Source: Cylindrospermum sp. FACHB-282
GTDB lineage: Bacteria; Cyanobacteriota; Cyanobacteriia; Cyanobacteriales; Nostocaceae
Direction: 5' to 3'
Assembly (NCBI RefSeq): GCF_014697195.1
Contig: NZ_JACJRJ010000001.1
Location: 1-64,000 of the forward strand
Length of the DNA: 64,000 nucleotides
In this document: positions 53,841-61,916 of the stretch, piece by piece
Layout of the letters: the number at the start of each line of letters is the position of its first letter
How positions within the stretch are numbered: the first letter of the stretch is position 1
Program-made: the position numbers and the translations under genes
Notes under the pieces: generated by a model
Told to the model about the DNA's origin: nothing
What the model saw: only the letters and a program-made list of their open reading frames with translations
Databases searched by the model: none

Positions 53841-53946
53841 CTTGAAATTCTCCCCACCTGATTATACCTCCGGCTCCCGTAAGGGATAGGTTGTAGCTTG
53901 CTTCTGCGAAGCCGTAGGTGGGGTTAATTAACGGATTTCCCATAAC

Positions 53947-54372
53947 TCACAACACATTTACACGACCATCGTTGAGAATGTAGATAGAGCGATCGCCTGG
54001 ATTGCTACGACCAGGACGGATTTCTACGCGCAATGTGCCAAAGTTGGGTTTAGAAACAATTGCTTTGAGTGGCCACCCTTTGTCATTCCAGAAGATAACA
54101 GAAAGATTCGGCTGCAAACTATCTCCCTGGGCCAATTGTAATTCCTGTCCAGGTTCCAAGTTAATTGGCTGCGTTCCTGGTGATTTCTCCAGTTTTACTA
54201 AATTAGAAGTGCGGTTTACAACTTCCAAGCGGATGTATTGACCAGGTGTAAACTGAAGTGGACGTGGGCCACACTGAGAAGCGCAAGTCCCAGCCAGTGT
54301 AAGGTTAGAGTCATTGGTTGAGGTCAACAACAAGGCTGTAGCGATTAATGTTGCAGATATTAACTTAGACAT
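53947..54372 (-). CDS. Secreted protein of unknown function
   Basis: This 141-residue protein has a signal peptide (KLISATLIATALLLTSTN, cleavage near LTLA) and a mature domain of beta-strand character with VNRTSNLVKLEKSPGTQPINLEPGQEL and VIFWNDKGWPLKAIVSKPNFGTLRVEIRPG. I do not recognise the family; similar small periplasmic proteins occur in filamentous cyanobacteria. Its start codon ATG 54372 is plausible with an upstream AT-rich promoter region. Confidence 0.75.
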   Translation of the reverse strand: MSKLISATLIATALLLTSTNDSNLTLAGTCASQCGPRPLQFTPGQYIRLEVVNRTSNLVKLEKSPGTQPINLEPGQELQLAQGDSLQPNLSVIFWNDKGWPLKAIVSKPNFGTLRVEIRPGRSNPGDRSIYILNDGRVNVL

Positions 54373-54607
54373 GGAACTACATTTGTAATTTTGTAGATTT
54401 TAATACCTAAAGTTAACACTATATATAGTACATTGACTATTCCTTTAGTAAAGAATAATACTCTAGTGTTAGAGTAGATCCGTTGCAGCGTGTTGAAGTC
54501 AAAAAGATCGGTCAAAAATTGTCAACAAGACCCATCTCTAAAAAAATATGCTCTTTGCCTTTAGGTTAAATCAAGAATAAATTTATTTTTGAGGCACAAA
54601 GTTAGCG

Positions 54608-55168
54608 ATGAATCAGAGCAATAACTATTCCAATTCCGTGATGCAGCTTGGATCTAAACTAGAAGATTCGCAAATTACAACCTTCCTTCAAGAATCAGAG
54701 GGTAAATGGTATTCTGAGCGGCGCTACTACGCTCTGCCAAATGGCAAAATTAAGGACGTAAAAAAGATAGTTAGTATGCGGTTTTTGGAGCAGGGAAGCG
54801 CGGAATTAATTGATCTAGCAAAACTGCACGAATTGCCTGAAGAGGCTACCATCAGATGTGGTTCCTATGTTGAATGGAGCAATATAGATTTAGACACAGG
54901 TGATGAAGGGTCTAAGCGTTGGACAGTGTTGGGTACACTGGGAACAACTATGTATTTTGGCCGCAATTTTCCCGTACCTAGGCTAGTAATAGCACAATAT
55001 TACTTCCGAGATCCCAAAACTATTTACTTATGGACAGAAGAAAACGGCTCTCTTTTCGAGGAAGAATTAAAACTAATTGGTAAAAATTATCGCACCCGGC
55101 AAACTGTCATTTCCCGTGCTGGTCATCAGCAGATGATTGCTCAGTACATGGAAAAGCTCATCCAATAA
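54608..55168 (+). CDS. CpeS/CpcS-family phycobiliprotein lyase
   Basis: This 186-residue protein fits the CpeS/CpcS lipocalin-fold lyases that attach phycocyanobilin to phycobiliprotein cysteines. Matching features are FLQESEGKWYSERRYYAL, VEWSN, the strand GTTMYFGRNFPVPRLVIAQYYFRDPKTIYLWTEENGSLFEEELKLIG and KNYRTRQTVISR near the end. It is more divergent than the housekeeping lyase, so the target (phycocyanin, allophycocyanin or phycoerythrocyanin) cannot be told. No phycobilisome genes are next to it. Confidence 0.78.
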   Translation: MNQSNNYSNSVMQLGSKLEDSQITTFLQESEGKWYSERRYYALPNGKIKDVKKIVSMRFLEQGSAELIDLAKLHELPEEATIRCGSYVEWSNIDLDTGDEGSKRWTVLGTLGTTMYFGRNFPVPRLVIAQYYFRDPKTIYLWTEENGSLFEEELKLIGKNYRTRQTVISRAGHQQMIAQYMEKLIQ

Positions 55169-55383
55169 GCTATTGGCTGATCCTACTGCTGAAGATATCA
55201 GGCTTGTTCATTAATGAGATATTTTTGACAGTTCCTGATATCTTGGCCGTTATTTCCCTAATTTGTCTGGCGAACGTAAAAGATATTGATCTAGGAAAAT
55301 GGAAGTTTAAAAAACTGGGATTGTCTGCCCACAACTAAAGAAATCCAGTTTTTTATTTAACCATAATCTTTTAAAAAAAACCT

Positions 55384-55683
55384 TTAAAGGTAATATCTGA
55401 CAGTAGTCACAACTCGACTTTTTTTAGCACGTAAAGCTGTTTTTAAGAACAAAGTCGTTTGGTTATGCAACAGACCGTCCCACCACTTGCGAGTCACAAA
55501 AGCAGGAATAATCACAGTTGTGAAAACGCCGGGATGAAGCTCTTCAAACTGCGCGACAAAATCAACAATCGGGTCAATAACTGACCGATAAGGCGAGTCA
55601 ATAATTTCCAAAGGAATATCTGACTCCGATTGTCGCCATTTTTCTTGCAATTTTTCGCGATTTATAGAAACAAAATCGTGCAT
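55384..55683 (-). pseudogene. C-terminal cytoplasmic tail relic of an APC-type amino-acid permease
   Basis: The 99 residues (SINREKLQEKWRQSESDIPLEIIDSPYRSVIDPIVDFVAQFEELHPG to FVTRKWWDGLLHNQTTLFLKTAL and VVTTVRYYL) match the soluble C-terminal tail of APC-family permeases of about 600 residues. No transmembrane part is present, and only 133 bases separate it from sbcD, so the rest is gone. It may be a relic or a rare stand-alone domain. Confidence 0.72.
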
Positions 55684-55816
55684 TAAATCATCTGTTCTTT
55701 CTGTTGCTAAATTAACAACTTAAATATCTCTACCAAGTTGATTAAGTAAAACTTTAAGATAATTAAATCCTACTCTTGATACTTTATTGCCTATGAACCA
55801 ATTTTATTAGAAAATT

Positions 55817-57070
55817 TTAATTAGGAGTAGGTGCTTCCAGCCAGATTTCTGCCTCATCTGCTAGTAAATTTTGTGCTGCTTCCAGCATTGATGCAGCTAT
55901 GTCTTTGAGGTCTTCGCGATTATGCAAGTAGGTTTTTAAGGCTTCCATAGGGTCAATGCTGCTACTCGCACTCAATTCAGGGATACGAGGTCTAGCCAAC
56001 TGACTGAGTAATTCTGGTTGGATAGTGTAGGTGTGAGCGGAACTTAAAGCAGTATGCAGCGAGGAGCTATCAATTAGATCCAATTGTTCTGATCGCAGTT
56101 TGTAAATTAACCGCACTACAGCATCTTGTAGATTATGTTTTGCGATCGCTTTCATTAATAACCCTTGTGGATCATCAGCTTTCGACACATCCACCTCAAT
56201 GGTGCGGAAAGTTCGGACTGGTAAGGGGCAAAATTTCCACTCAACGCTCCCCCGCTCCAGTTCAATCATCACATAACCTTTGTCTTCCTTTTCTTCGCTA
56301 AAATCCACCCGTTCAATGCTTCCCGGATAAATCACAGGGGGGTTGTTGGATTTATGCAAGTTCTGGTGGTGATGAACATGACCCAGTGCGACATAATCAA
56401 AACAAGGTCGCGTTAGCAAAGATAGAGGCAGAGTAAAACCTTTACCCACCGCTAAAAAGCGTTCTGCTCCCAAGGTAGCATTGTCAGCCATCAAGTGAGC
56501 TAAAAGCACCGTCGGCACATCAGGGTCAAGGCGGCGAATTTCCGCTTCTAGAACAACTTGCAGACGTTCAGTTAACAATTGACCTACTTCCGCCAAAGAC
56601 AAACCCTCAGTTTCTTGGCGAGTCATCAAAGTAGAACGGGTTAGCCAAGGGAGAGTGATCACTTGCACTTTGCCATTGCGGGTTTCGATGTGGTGGGTAG
56701 TTAAGGTATCCCCCACGACAAATCCCGGCACTCCCAAGGTGCGATAAATATTTAGACTTGCTCCTCCCTGTCCTTGGGAATGTTGGTCATGATTACCCAC
56801 TAGCAGCACTGTGGGAATATCGGCATCAACCAAACGGCGAAACTGGCTGGCAAAAGCTCCTTGGACGTAGGGTGGCGGTGTGGCATCAGGAAAAGCATCG
56901 CCGCCAAATATGACTAGATCGACAGGTGATGCGATCGCTCGGTCAATACACAATGACAAAGTATTGACAAAATCCTCCAAACGTGTGTTTAAGCCCGTCA
57001 CAGGATTAATCCGTCCGTGGGAGAAACCGCTACCTAGATGGATGTCTGAGAGGTGGAGAATTTTAATCAT
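55817..57070 (-). CDS. sbcD: Nuclease SbcCD subunit D (Mre11-like)
   Basis: This 417-residue metallophosphoesterase has the Mre11/SbcD motifs HLSDIHLGSGF (near 6-16), FGGDAFPD, LVGNHDQHS (near 95), LAHLMAD and ALGHVHHHQNL (near 227). With SbcC it processes DNA ends and hairpins. SbcC is not adjacent. Heptamer repeats precede the start. Confidence 0.93.
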   Translation of the reverse strand: MIKILHLSDIHLGSGFSHGRINPVTGLNTRLEDFVNTLSLCIDRAIASPVDLVIFGGDAFPDATPPPYVQGAFASQFRRLVDADIPTVLLVGNHDQHSQGQGGASLNIYRTLGVPGFVVGDTLTTHHIETRNGKVQVITLPWLTRSTLMTRQETEGLSLAEVGQLLTERLQVVLEAEIRRLDPDVPTVLLAHLMADNATLGAERFLAVGKGFTLPLSLLTRPCFDYVALGHVHHHQNLHKSNNPPVIYPGSIERVDFSEEKEDKGYVMIELERGSVEWKFCPLPVRTFRTIEVDVSKADDPQGLLMKAIAKHNLQDAVVRLIYKLRSEQLDLIDSSSLHTALSSAHTYTIQPELLSQLARPRIPELSASSSIDPMEALKTYLHNREDLKDIAASMLEAAQNLLADEAEIWLEAPTPN

Positions 57071-57117
57071 AATTAGCCAGTGGTCAATTGTCCTTTGTCT
57101 GTTTTCTCAAGCTTAAT

Positions 57118-57200
57118 ACTAATGACTAATGACCAATGACCAATGACCAATGACCAATGACCAATGACCAATGACCAATGACCAATGACCACTGACCAAT
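57118..57200. repeat. TGACCAA heptamer tandem repeat
   Basis: About ten tandem copies of AATGACC occupy the gap between sbcD and cysH. They are of the same class as the other heptamer tracts but have a different core. Confidence 0.92.
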
Positions 57201-57202
57201 TA

Positions 57203-57928
57203 CTAAATATGAATTCCACATTCTGTTTTATTACTTCCCCGCCAGCGTCCGGCCCGTTCGTCTTCGCCTTGGCCTACTTTGGTGGTGATGGGTTCATCGC
57301 CAATGCTGGGATAACCTTCGTCGTGGAGAGGGTTGTAAATCACCCCGTGTTCAGCGACATAAACCCAGCTGTTTTCCCGTGTCCAGCTAGCTAAGGGATT
57401 AACTTTTAACCGCCCTTTGCCATCCAACTCAAATACGGGCATATTAGCACGGGTTACGGCTTGGTCACGGCGGCGTCCGGTAATCCAAGCGATGGTGTTC
57501 AGTTCCTCTAGACCTCTGAGTAGTGGTTCAATTTTTGTAATGTGATGGAATTGGGTAATATCTTTGTCCCAAAGTGCTTCGCCGTATTTAGCAGTAAAGG
57601 CTTCGCGGGTGTCTAGGTCTGGAGTTTTGTAAGTTTTCAAATCCAGGTTGTAAACTTCTTCACTTTTGGCGACTAGTTCTAGGGTTTGGGGGAAGTGGTA
57701 GAGGGTATTGAGAAATATCACCGGGACTGGATGCTTGAGTTCACTATATAGAATGTGGGTAATTATCATGTCATCCACGTTAAAGGCGCTGGTTTGCACC
57801 AGTCCCGTGGGGATATTTTCTATAGACCATGCCAGGATGTCTTTGGGAGTTGCAGTTTCAAACTGTTGATTTAATTGCTCTAAGTCAAAATTTGCCGTTT
57901 GGTTCCTAGATGCCGTGGAAACTGTCAT
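57203..57928 (-). CDS. cysH: Phosphoadenylyl-sulfate (PAPS) reductase
   Basis: This 241-residue enzyme reduces PAPS to sulfite in assimilatory sulfate reduction. Visible are QTSAFNVDDMIITHIL (near 40-56), the WITGRRRDQAVTRA loop and the catalytic cysteine in TECGIHI at the C-terminus. The CC...CxxC pairs that ligate the Fe-S cluster of APS reductases are absent, favouring PAPS as substrate. It reads into a repeat tract at its 3' end. Confidence 0.94.
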   Translation of the reverse strand: MTVSTASRNQTANFDLEQLNQQFETATPKDILAWSIENIPTGLVQTSAFNVDDMIITHILYSELKHPVPVIFLNTLYHFPQTLELVAKSEEVYNLDLKTYKTPDLDTREAFTAKYGEALWDKDITQFHHITKIEPLLRGLEELNTIAWITGRRRDQAVTRANMPVFELDGKGRLKVNPLASWTRENSWVYVAEHGVIYNPLHDEGYPSIGDEPITTKVGQGEDERAGRWRGSNKTECGIHI

Positions 57929-58199
57929 GATAATTCTCAGGTGGGATTAAATATTTTTTTACCTTGATTAAACTTAATTTTACCTGATCAAACCACATAT
58001 CCCGCCCGGAAATTAGGTAATTATTTTGTTCGGTTATCACTACAAGCTTGTGGATAGTATTTAAGTATCTTTTATGAGACATTACTTGGTTTATGTAAAG
58101 AGACTTTACACGATTTTAAGTTTTACTGAGCTTTGCATAGATAGTTATATTCTTACTGCTATGTTAAAAGAATCTTTAAAATAAAAGGCTTTTACTAAA

Positions 58200-58304
58200 A
58201 TGAATGATTCAAAATTACCCAATGCATTGGGTCAATCCCTAGTTATGGGCGCTTTAATCATTTTGACCAGTATTGGAATTATCACGATTATGAATGTGTT
58301 CTAG
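58200..58304 (+). CDS. 34-residue single-helix membrane peptide
   Basis: The frame ATG 58200 to TAG 58304 encodes NDSKLPNALGQSLVMGALII and then LTSIGIITIMNVF: a short polar head and one TM helix. A rho-independent terminator directly follows (58345-58364 plus T-run), so a discrete transcript probably exists. It does not match small photosystem or cytochrome subunits I know. The upstream 270 bases (57929-58199) are AT-rich. Confidence 0.6.
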   Translation: MNDSKLPNALGQSLVMGALIILTSIGIITIMNVF

Positions 58305-58344
58305 GAACAAGACAAAAAATTTTAGCTAAAAAACCTTGTGTAAC

Positions 58345-58371
58345 CCCGTTCAAAAATGAGCGGGATTTTTA
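58345..58371 (+). terminator. Rho-independent terminator after the 34-residue peptide
   Basis: CCCGTTCA-AAAA-TGAGCGGG forms an 8-pair stem with one G-T pair, then ATTTTTACATTTT. Confidence 0.8.
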
Positions 58372-58492
58372 CATTTTGTTACAAAGCATTATTTTTTTTT
58401 GGAACAAAAATCTGGACGCAATCATCCGTAATCCTGTAAATCTAGTTTGTAGAAGGGTTTATCCTTCACAAAACACTGACACCTAGTTACAG

Positions 58493-60223
58493 ATGATAAA
58501 AAAGATGAAACTTGCCAATACCCAGCAAAGAAGTTTAAAAAAGTTCTTCGCTGCTGTTACTTTATTAACACCCCTAATGATGGCGATTCCGGTTTATGCT
58601 GAAAAGCCTGAACAGGTTAAACAGTTGCTGGACACGAATAAATGTCCCAAATGTGACTTAACCCGTGCAAACCTGAGTCGCAGAAATTTAGTTCGCGCTG
58701 ATCTCTATCAAGCTAATCTCAGTAGTGCAGACTTGAATGGTGCAGACTTAAGCGGTGCTAACTTGAGAAATGCTGATTTGAGTAAGGCGGAGCTATTTCG
58801 TGCTAAACTGTTCCGTGCTGACTTGGCGAGCGCGAACCTAACTAATGCAGACTTGAGTGGGGCTGACTTAAGTGGGGCTGACTTGAGAAATGCCAATTTG
58901 AGTAGTACTAATTTAACTAACGTTGACCTCCGAGGGGTAGATCTGAGTGGTGTTAATCTCAGTAATGCCAATTTGAGGAATGTGCGACTCGATAATGTTA
59001 ACCTCAGAGGTGTGAATCTGAATGGTGTAGACCTGAGTGGTGTAGACCTGAGAAATTTTAACTTTAATGGTGTCTCTCTTAATGGTGTCATTCTCAGTAG
59101 AGCAAATTTGAATGGTTTTAATTTGCGAGGTGTGGAACTGAGGAATGCCAATCTTAGTTATGCCAACTTGCAAAATGCTGACTTAAGTAATGCCAAACTT
59201 AATAATGCTGACCTGCAAAGTGCTAGTCTGGATTATGCTGACTTGCGGGGTGCTGAACTGATTGGTAGCAAACTCAGTGGTGCTAGCTTAGAGAATGCTG
59301 ATTTGCGGGGCGCTAATCTAGATGTAAGTAGTTTACCTGACAATATTCGTGCTGATGCTGGTGATTACAGCAGATGGGGAGATTATCAGTATAACAAACG
59401 CGAATACAAGAATGCGATCGCCTATTACAACAAAACAATTGCACTTAGTCCCGATGATGCAGCCGCTTACACCAATCGCGGTTTGGCTTTTAGCCAATTA
59501 AAAAATTATCAATCCGCATTAACCGATTTCAACCGAGCAATTGAAATTGACCCTAATTATGCCAAAGTATATAATAGTAGGGGATTAACGCGCATTGAGC
59601 AAGAAGAATATCAAAGCGCTTTAGCTGATTTTGAGCAAGCAATTCGTCTTAATCCTAACTATGCTGAAGCTTACAACGGCAGGGCAACAATTAGCCGCAT
59701 CAAAAAAGACTATGCAGCAGTGATTGTTGATGCATCCATGGCTATTAGAATCAATTCTAAATTGGCAGAGGCATATAATAATAGAGGTTTAGCCAGATTT
59801 GCCCAGCAAGACTATCAAGAATCTATTAAAGATTATGACTTAGCTATTCGTAATTCTAGCAACTGGGCTTGGGCATATTTTAACCGGGGATTTGCCAAAT
59901 ATACGATTGGTGAATATAAAGATGCTACTGAAGATTATGACAAGGCAATTGAGATAGATCAAGGCTATGTTGATGCTTACTATCAGCGTAGTTTATCCCG
60001 CTTTGCCCGCAAGAAATATGAAGATGCGATTAAAGATTGCGATCGCGTGATTCAAAGAGATCCAAATTATGGGGAAGCTTACGAAAATAAGGGTAATTCT
60101 TTTTTGGCTTGGAAAAAGAAACCAGAAGCAAGACAGGCTTTTGAGCAAGCTGTGAGAATTTATTCACAAAAACAGGATAATATTAGTCTGCAACGAGTCA
60201 AGGAAATTATCTCTGGATTTTAA
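58493..60223 (+). CDS. Exported pentapeptide-repeat and TPR protein
   Basis: This 576-residue protein has a signal peptide (FFAAVTLLTPLMMAIPVYA), a CPKC pair (near 45), more than forty pentapeptide units of A(D/N)Lxx form (about residues 55-285), which fold as a square beta-helix, and seven or so TPRs (about 295-570, e.g. YNNRGLARFAQQDYQESIKDYDLAI). Both repeats make interaction surfaces. Export is likely to the periplasm or lumen. Partner unknown. Fusions of this kind are cyanobacterial. Confidence 0.9.
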   Translation: MIKKMKLANTQQRSLKKFFAAVTLLTPLMMAIPVYAEKPEQVKQLLDTNKCPKCDLTRANLSRRNLVRADLYQANLSSADLNGADLSGANLRNADLSKAELFRAKLFRADLASANLTNADLSGADLSGADLRNANLSSTNLTNVDLRGVDLSGVNLSNANLRNVRLDNVNLRGVNLNGVDLSGVDLRNFNFNGVSLNGVILSRANLNGFNLRGVELRNANLSYANLQNADLSNAKLNNADLQSASLDYADLRGAELIGSKLSGASLENADLRGANLDVSSLPDNIRADAGDYSRWGDYQYNKREYKNAIAYYNKTIALSPDDAAAYTNRGLAFSQLKNYQSALTDFNRAIEIDPNYAKVYNSRGLTRIEQEEYQSALADFEQAIRLNPNYAEAYNGRATISRIKKDYAAVIVDASMAIRINSKLAEAYNNRGLARFAQQDYQESIKDYDLAIRNSSNWAWAYFNRGFAKYTIGEYKDATEDYDKAIEIDQGYVDAYYQRSLSRFARKKYEDAIKDCDRVIQRDPNYGEAYENKGNSFLAWKKKPEARQAFEQAVRIYSQKQDNISLQRVKEIISGF

Positions 60224-60292
60224 GTTGGGTATCTTGCTTGCTTCAAATAGTAGAGGTGAGTAAGATACATACCCACAAGCAAATGATGTTAT

Positions 60293-61486
60293 TTAAACTA
60301 ATCTAAGGTGTAGCAAAGCATTATTAGCTGCTTCTTTCTCCGCATCTTTCTTTTTTTTACCTTTCCCTTCACCATAAAGGTTACCATTTATCTCAACTTG
60401 AACAGTGAATTCTTTGTTGTGATCTGAACCAGTTTCTTTTATTGTATTGTATGTGGGAATATCAAACCCACTTTTTTGAGCGTATTGTTGTAGTAAACCT
60501 TTAGCATTTTCTAAATTTTCTAAAGTGATATTTTCAGGTATTTTATCTTCAACTATCGATGCAAATAAAGGATATACCAATTCTTGAACAGCTTGGATAC
60601 CTGAGTCTAGATAATAGGCACCAATAATCGCTTCAAAAGTATTACTTAATAAAGATTCTTTCTGTCCGCCATTTTGTGATCTTTCACCCTTTCCTAATAA
60701 TAACCACTGTCCCAGATTTAACTGATTAGCTAATTTGCCCAACTGAGGATTATCAACTAGACGCTCTTTTAATTTACTTAATTCACCTTCAGAAATATCC
60801 CCATACTCTTGATAAATATAAGCCCCGGCTAAAAAACCTAAAATACAATCACCTAAAAATTCTAATTGTTCGTTATCTTTACTGATTCTATTTTCATATG
60901 CATAAGAGCGATGGGTTAAAGCTCGCTCCAATAATAAAACATTTTCAAAGGGGATATAATTAAGAATATCGCCTAAACGTTCTTTAATTAATATTTCTTG
61001 ACTAGAGAGTTGTTCTGTGCGTTTTTGACTTCTATTTTGCTCTTGTAAAAGGTTTTGTAAAAGCCTCTGCTTATATTTAGCAACTTCTTGTTCTTCTTTA
61101 GCCTGAATGCCTTGCAATAAACGATAAATACTATCTATGGCACGGAAAGTATCTTCTGTGGAAAATGGTGTATTATGCGCCCATTTATTGCGAATATCAA
61201 TAATTTCACTGGTAAAAGCTCTTTCAACGGCAGATAGATGGGGTTTAAAAACTTTTTCCCATCTTTTGATCATCACAGAAAGTAGTGATGATATATCCTG
61301 TTGTAAACTTTCTTCTGTAGTTCGTTTTAAAGTGGTATCTTGAGATAAGCATTGTCCAGCTTGAGTGAGCCATTGATTACCGTAAACGAGTCTCATTTTC
61401 TCTTCAACATAAGGATATAAACCCTGAGAGAGTAATTTCAAACATTTACCAATTGCATCATGGTTAGCTAACATAGTTATGCACAA
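60293..61486 (-). CDS. rnc: Ribonuclease III with N-terminal HEPN-like (Swt1-type) domain
   Basis: This 397-residue protein is about 170 residues longer than a standard RNase III. The N-terminal part (about 1-140) is helical and carries SEIIDIRNKWAHNTPFSTED, the R-x4-H motif and flanking pattern of the Swt1-type HEPN domain. The RNase III domain (about 175-315) has the signature NEQLEFLGDCILGF (near 207) and the second acidic residue in NTFEAIIGAYYLDSG; the dsRBD (about 325-395) ends KKKKDAEKEAANNALLHLRL. Thus a double-strand-specific RNase is joined to a domain often acting as an RNase or RNA-binding module. ATG 61474 (MLANHD) is an alternative start. Confidence 0.9.
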   Translation of the reverse strand: MCITMLANHDAIGKCLKLLSQGLYPYVEEKMRLVYGNQWLTQAGQCLSQDTTLKRTTEESLQQDISSLLSVMIKRWEKVFKPHLSAVERAFTSEIIDIRNKWAHNTPFSTEDTFRAIDSIYRLLQGIQAKEEQEVAKYKQRLLQNLLQEQNRSQKRTEQLSSQEILIKERLGDILNYIPFENVLLLERALTHRSYAYENRISKDNEQLEFLGDCILGFLAGAYIYQEYGDISEGELSKLKERLVDNPQLGKLANQLNLGQWLLLGKGERSQNGGQKESLLSNTFEAIIGAYYLDSGIQAVQELVYPLFASIVEDKIPENITLENLENAKGLLQQYAQKSGFDIPTYNTIKETGSDHNKEFTVQVEINGNLYGEGKGKKKKDAEKEAANNALLHLRLV

Positions 61487-61579
61487 GTAATTTTGAAAAA
61501 AGGCTTTTTGATTTGAAGTGGATGATTAATTTCATATATATGAATCAGTTTATACTAGTAAATGTGTGAATGTCAAATG

Positions 61580-61864
61580 CGATTAATTTTATACAGTAAA
61601 CCTGGTTGTCATCTGTGCGAAGGGTTGCAGGAAAAGCTGGAACAAATCCAAAATATTGCTTTTGAGTTGGAAATTCGGGATATTACTAGTCGTGAAGATT
61701 GGTTTGTTTCGTATCAGTATGAGGTGCCGGTTTTGGTTTTAACGAACCGCAGAGGCGCAGAGGACGCGGAGGAAGAGGTGATTTCGGAGCTTTTGCCTCG
61801 TCCTTCTCCTCGTGCTACTGTGCAGCAGTTGGAAAAAATGCTGTACAAGTATTTATCCAAATAG
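61580..61864 (+). CDS. Glutaredoxin-like protein (DUF836)
   Basis: This 94-residue thioredoxin-fold protein has MRLILYSKPGCHLCEGLQEKLE with the CHLC redox pair (near 11-14), EIRDITSREDW and YEVPVLVL (cis-proline VP). The segment NRRGAEDAEEEV (near 55-66) is encoded by an interspersed CGCAGAGGCGCAGAGGACGC repeat. ATG 61580 is chosen over 61562. Physiological thiol target unknown. Confidence 0.88.
   Translation, partial: RLILYSKPGCHLCEGLQEKLEQIQNIAFELEIRDITSREDWFVSYQYEVPVLVLTNRRGAEDAEEEVISELLPRPSPRATVQQLEKMLYKYLSK
61747..61776. repeat. CGCAGAGGCGCAGAGGACGC repeat captured in the glutaredoxin gene
   Basis: ACCGCAGAGGCGCAGAGGAC is continued by GCGGAGGAAG. The same repeat type is intergenic at 16763-16782 and, in reverse, at 20487-20507. 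Here it is read in frame. Confidence 0.82.
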
Positions 61865-61916
61865 AAAAAAATAATGCAGAATAATCGCAAGAGAAGCTTG
61901 TGACGAGGTTCACCAG

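Noticed and set aside
53365-53943. 192-codon minus-strand frame opposite the second Uma2 gene
   Set aside because: Its repeats (HVGFLVQ) are the antisense of the EQESQRA heptads; no start signal or family match.
58708-59173. Minus-strand frames opposite the pentapeptide repeats
   Set aside because: They are shadows of the periodic 15-base codon pattern of the pentapeptide units.
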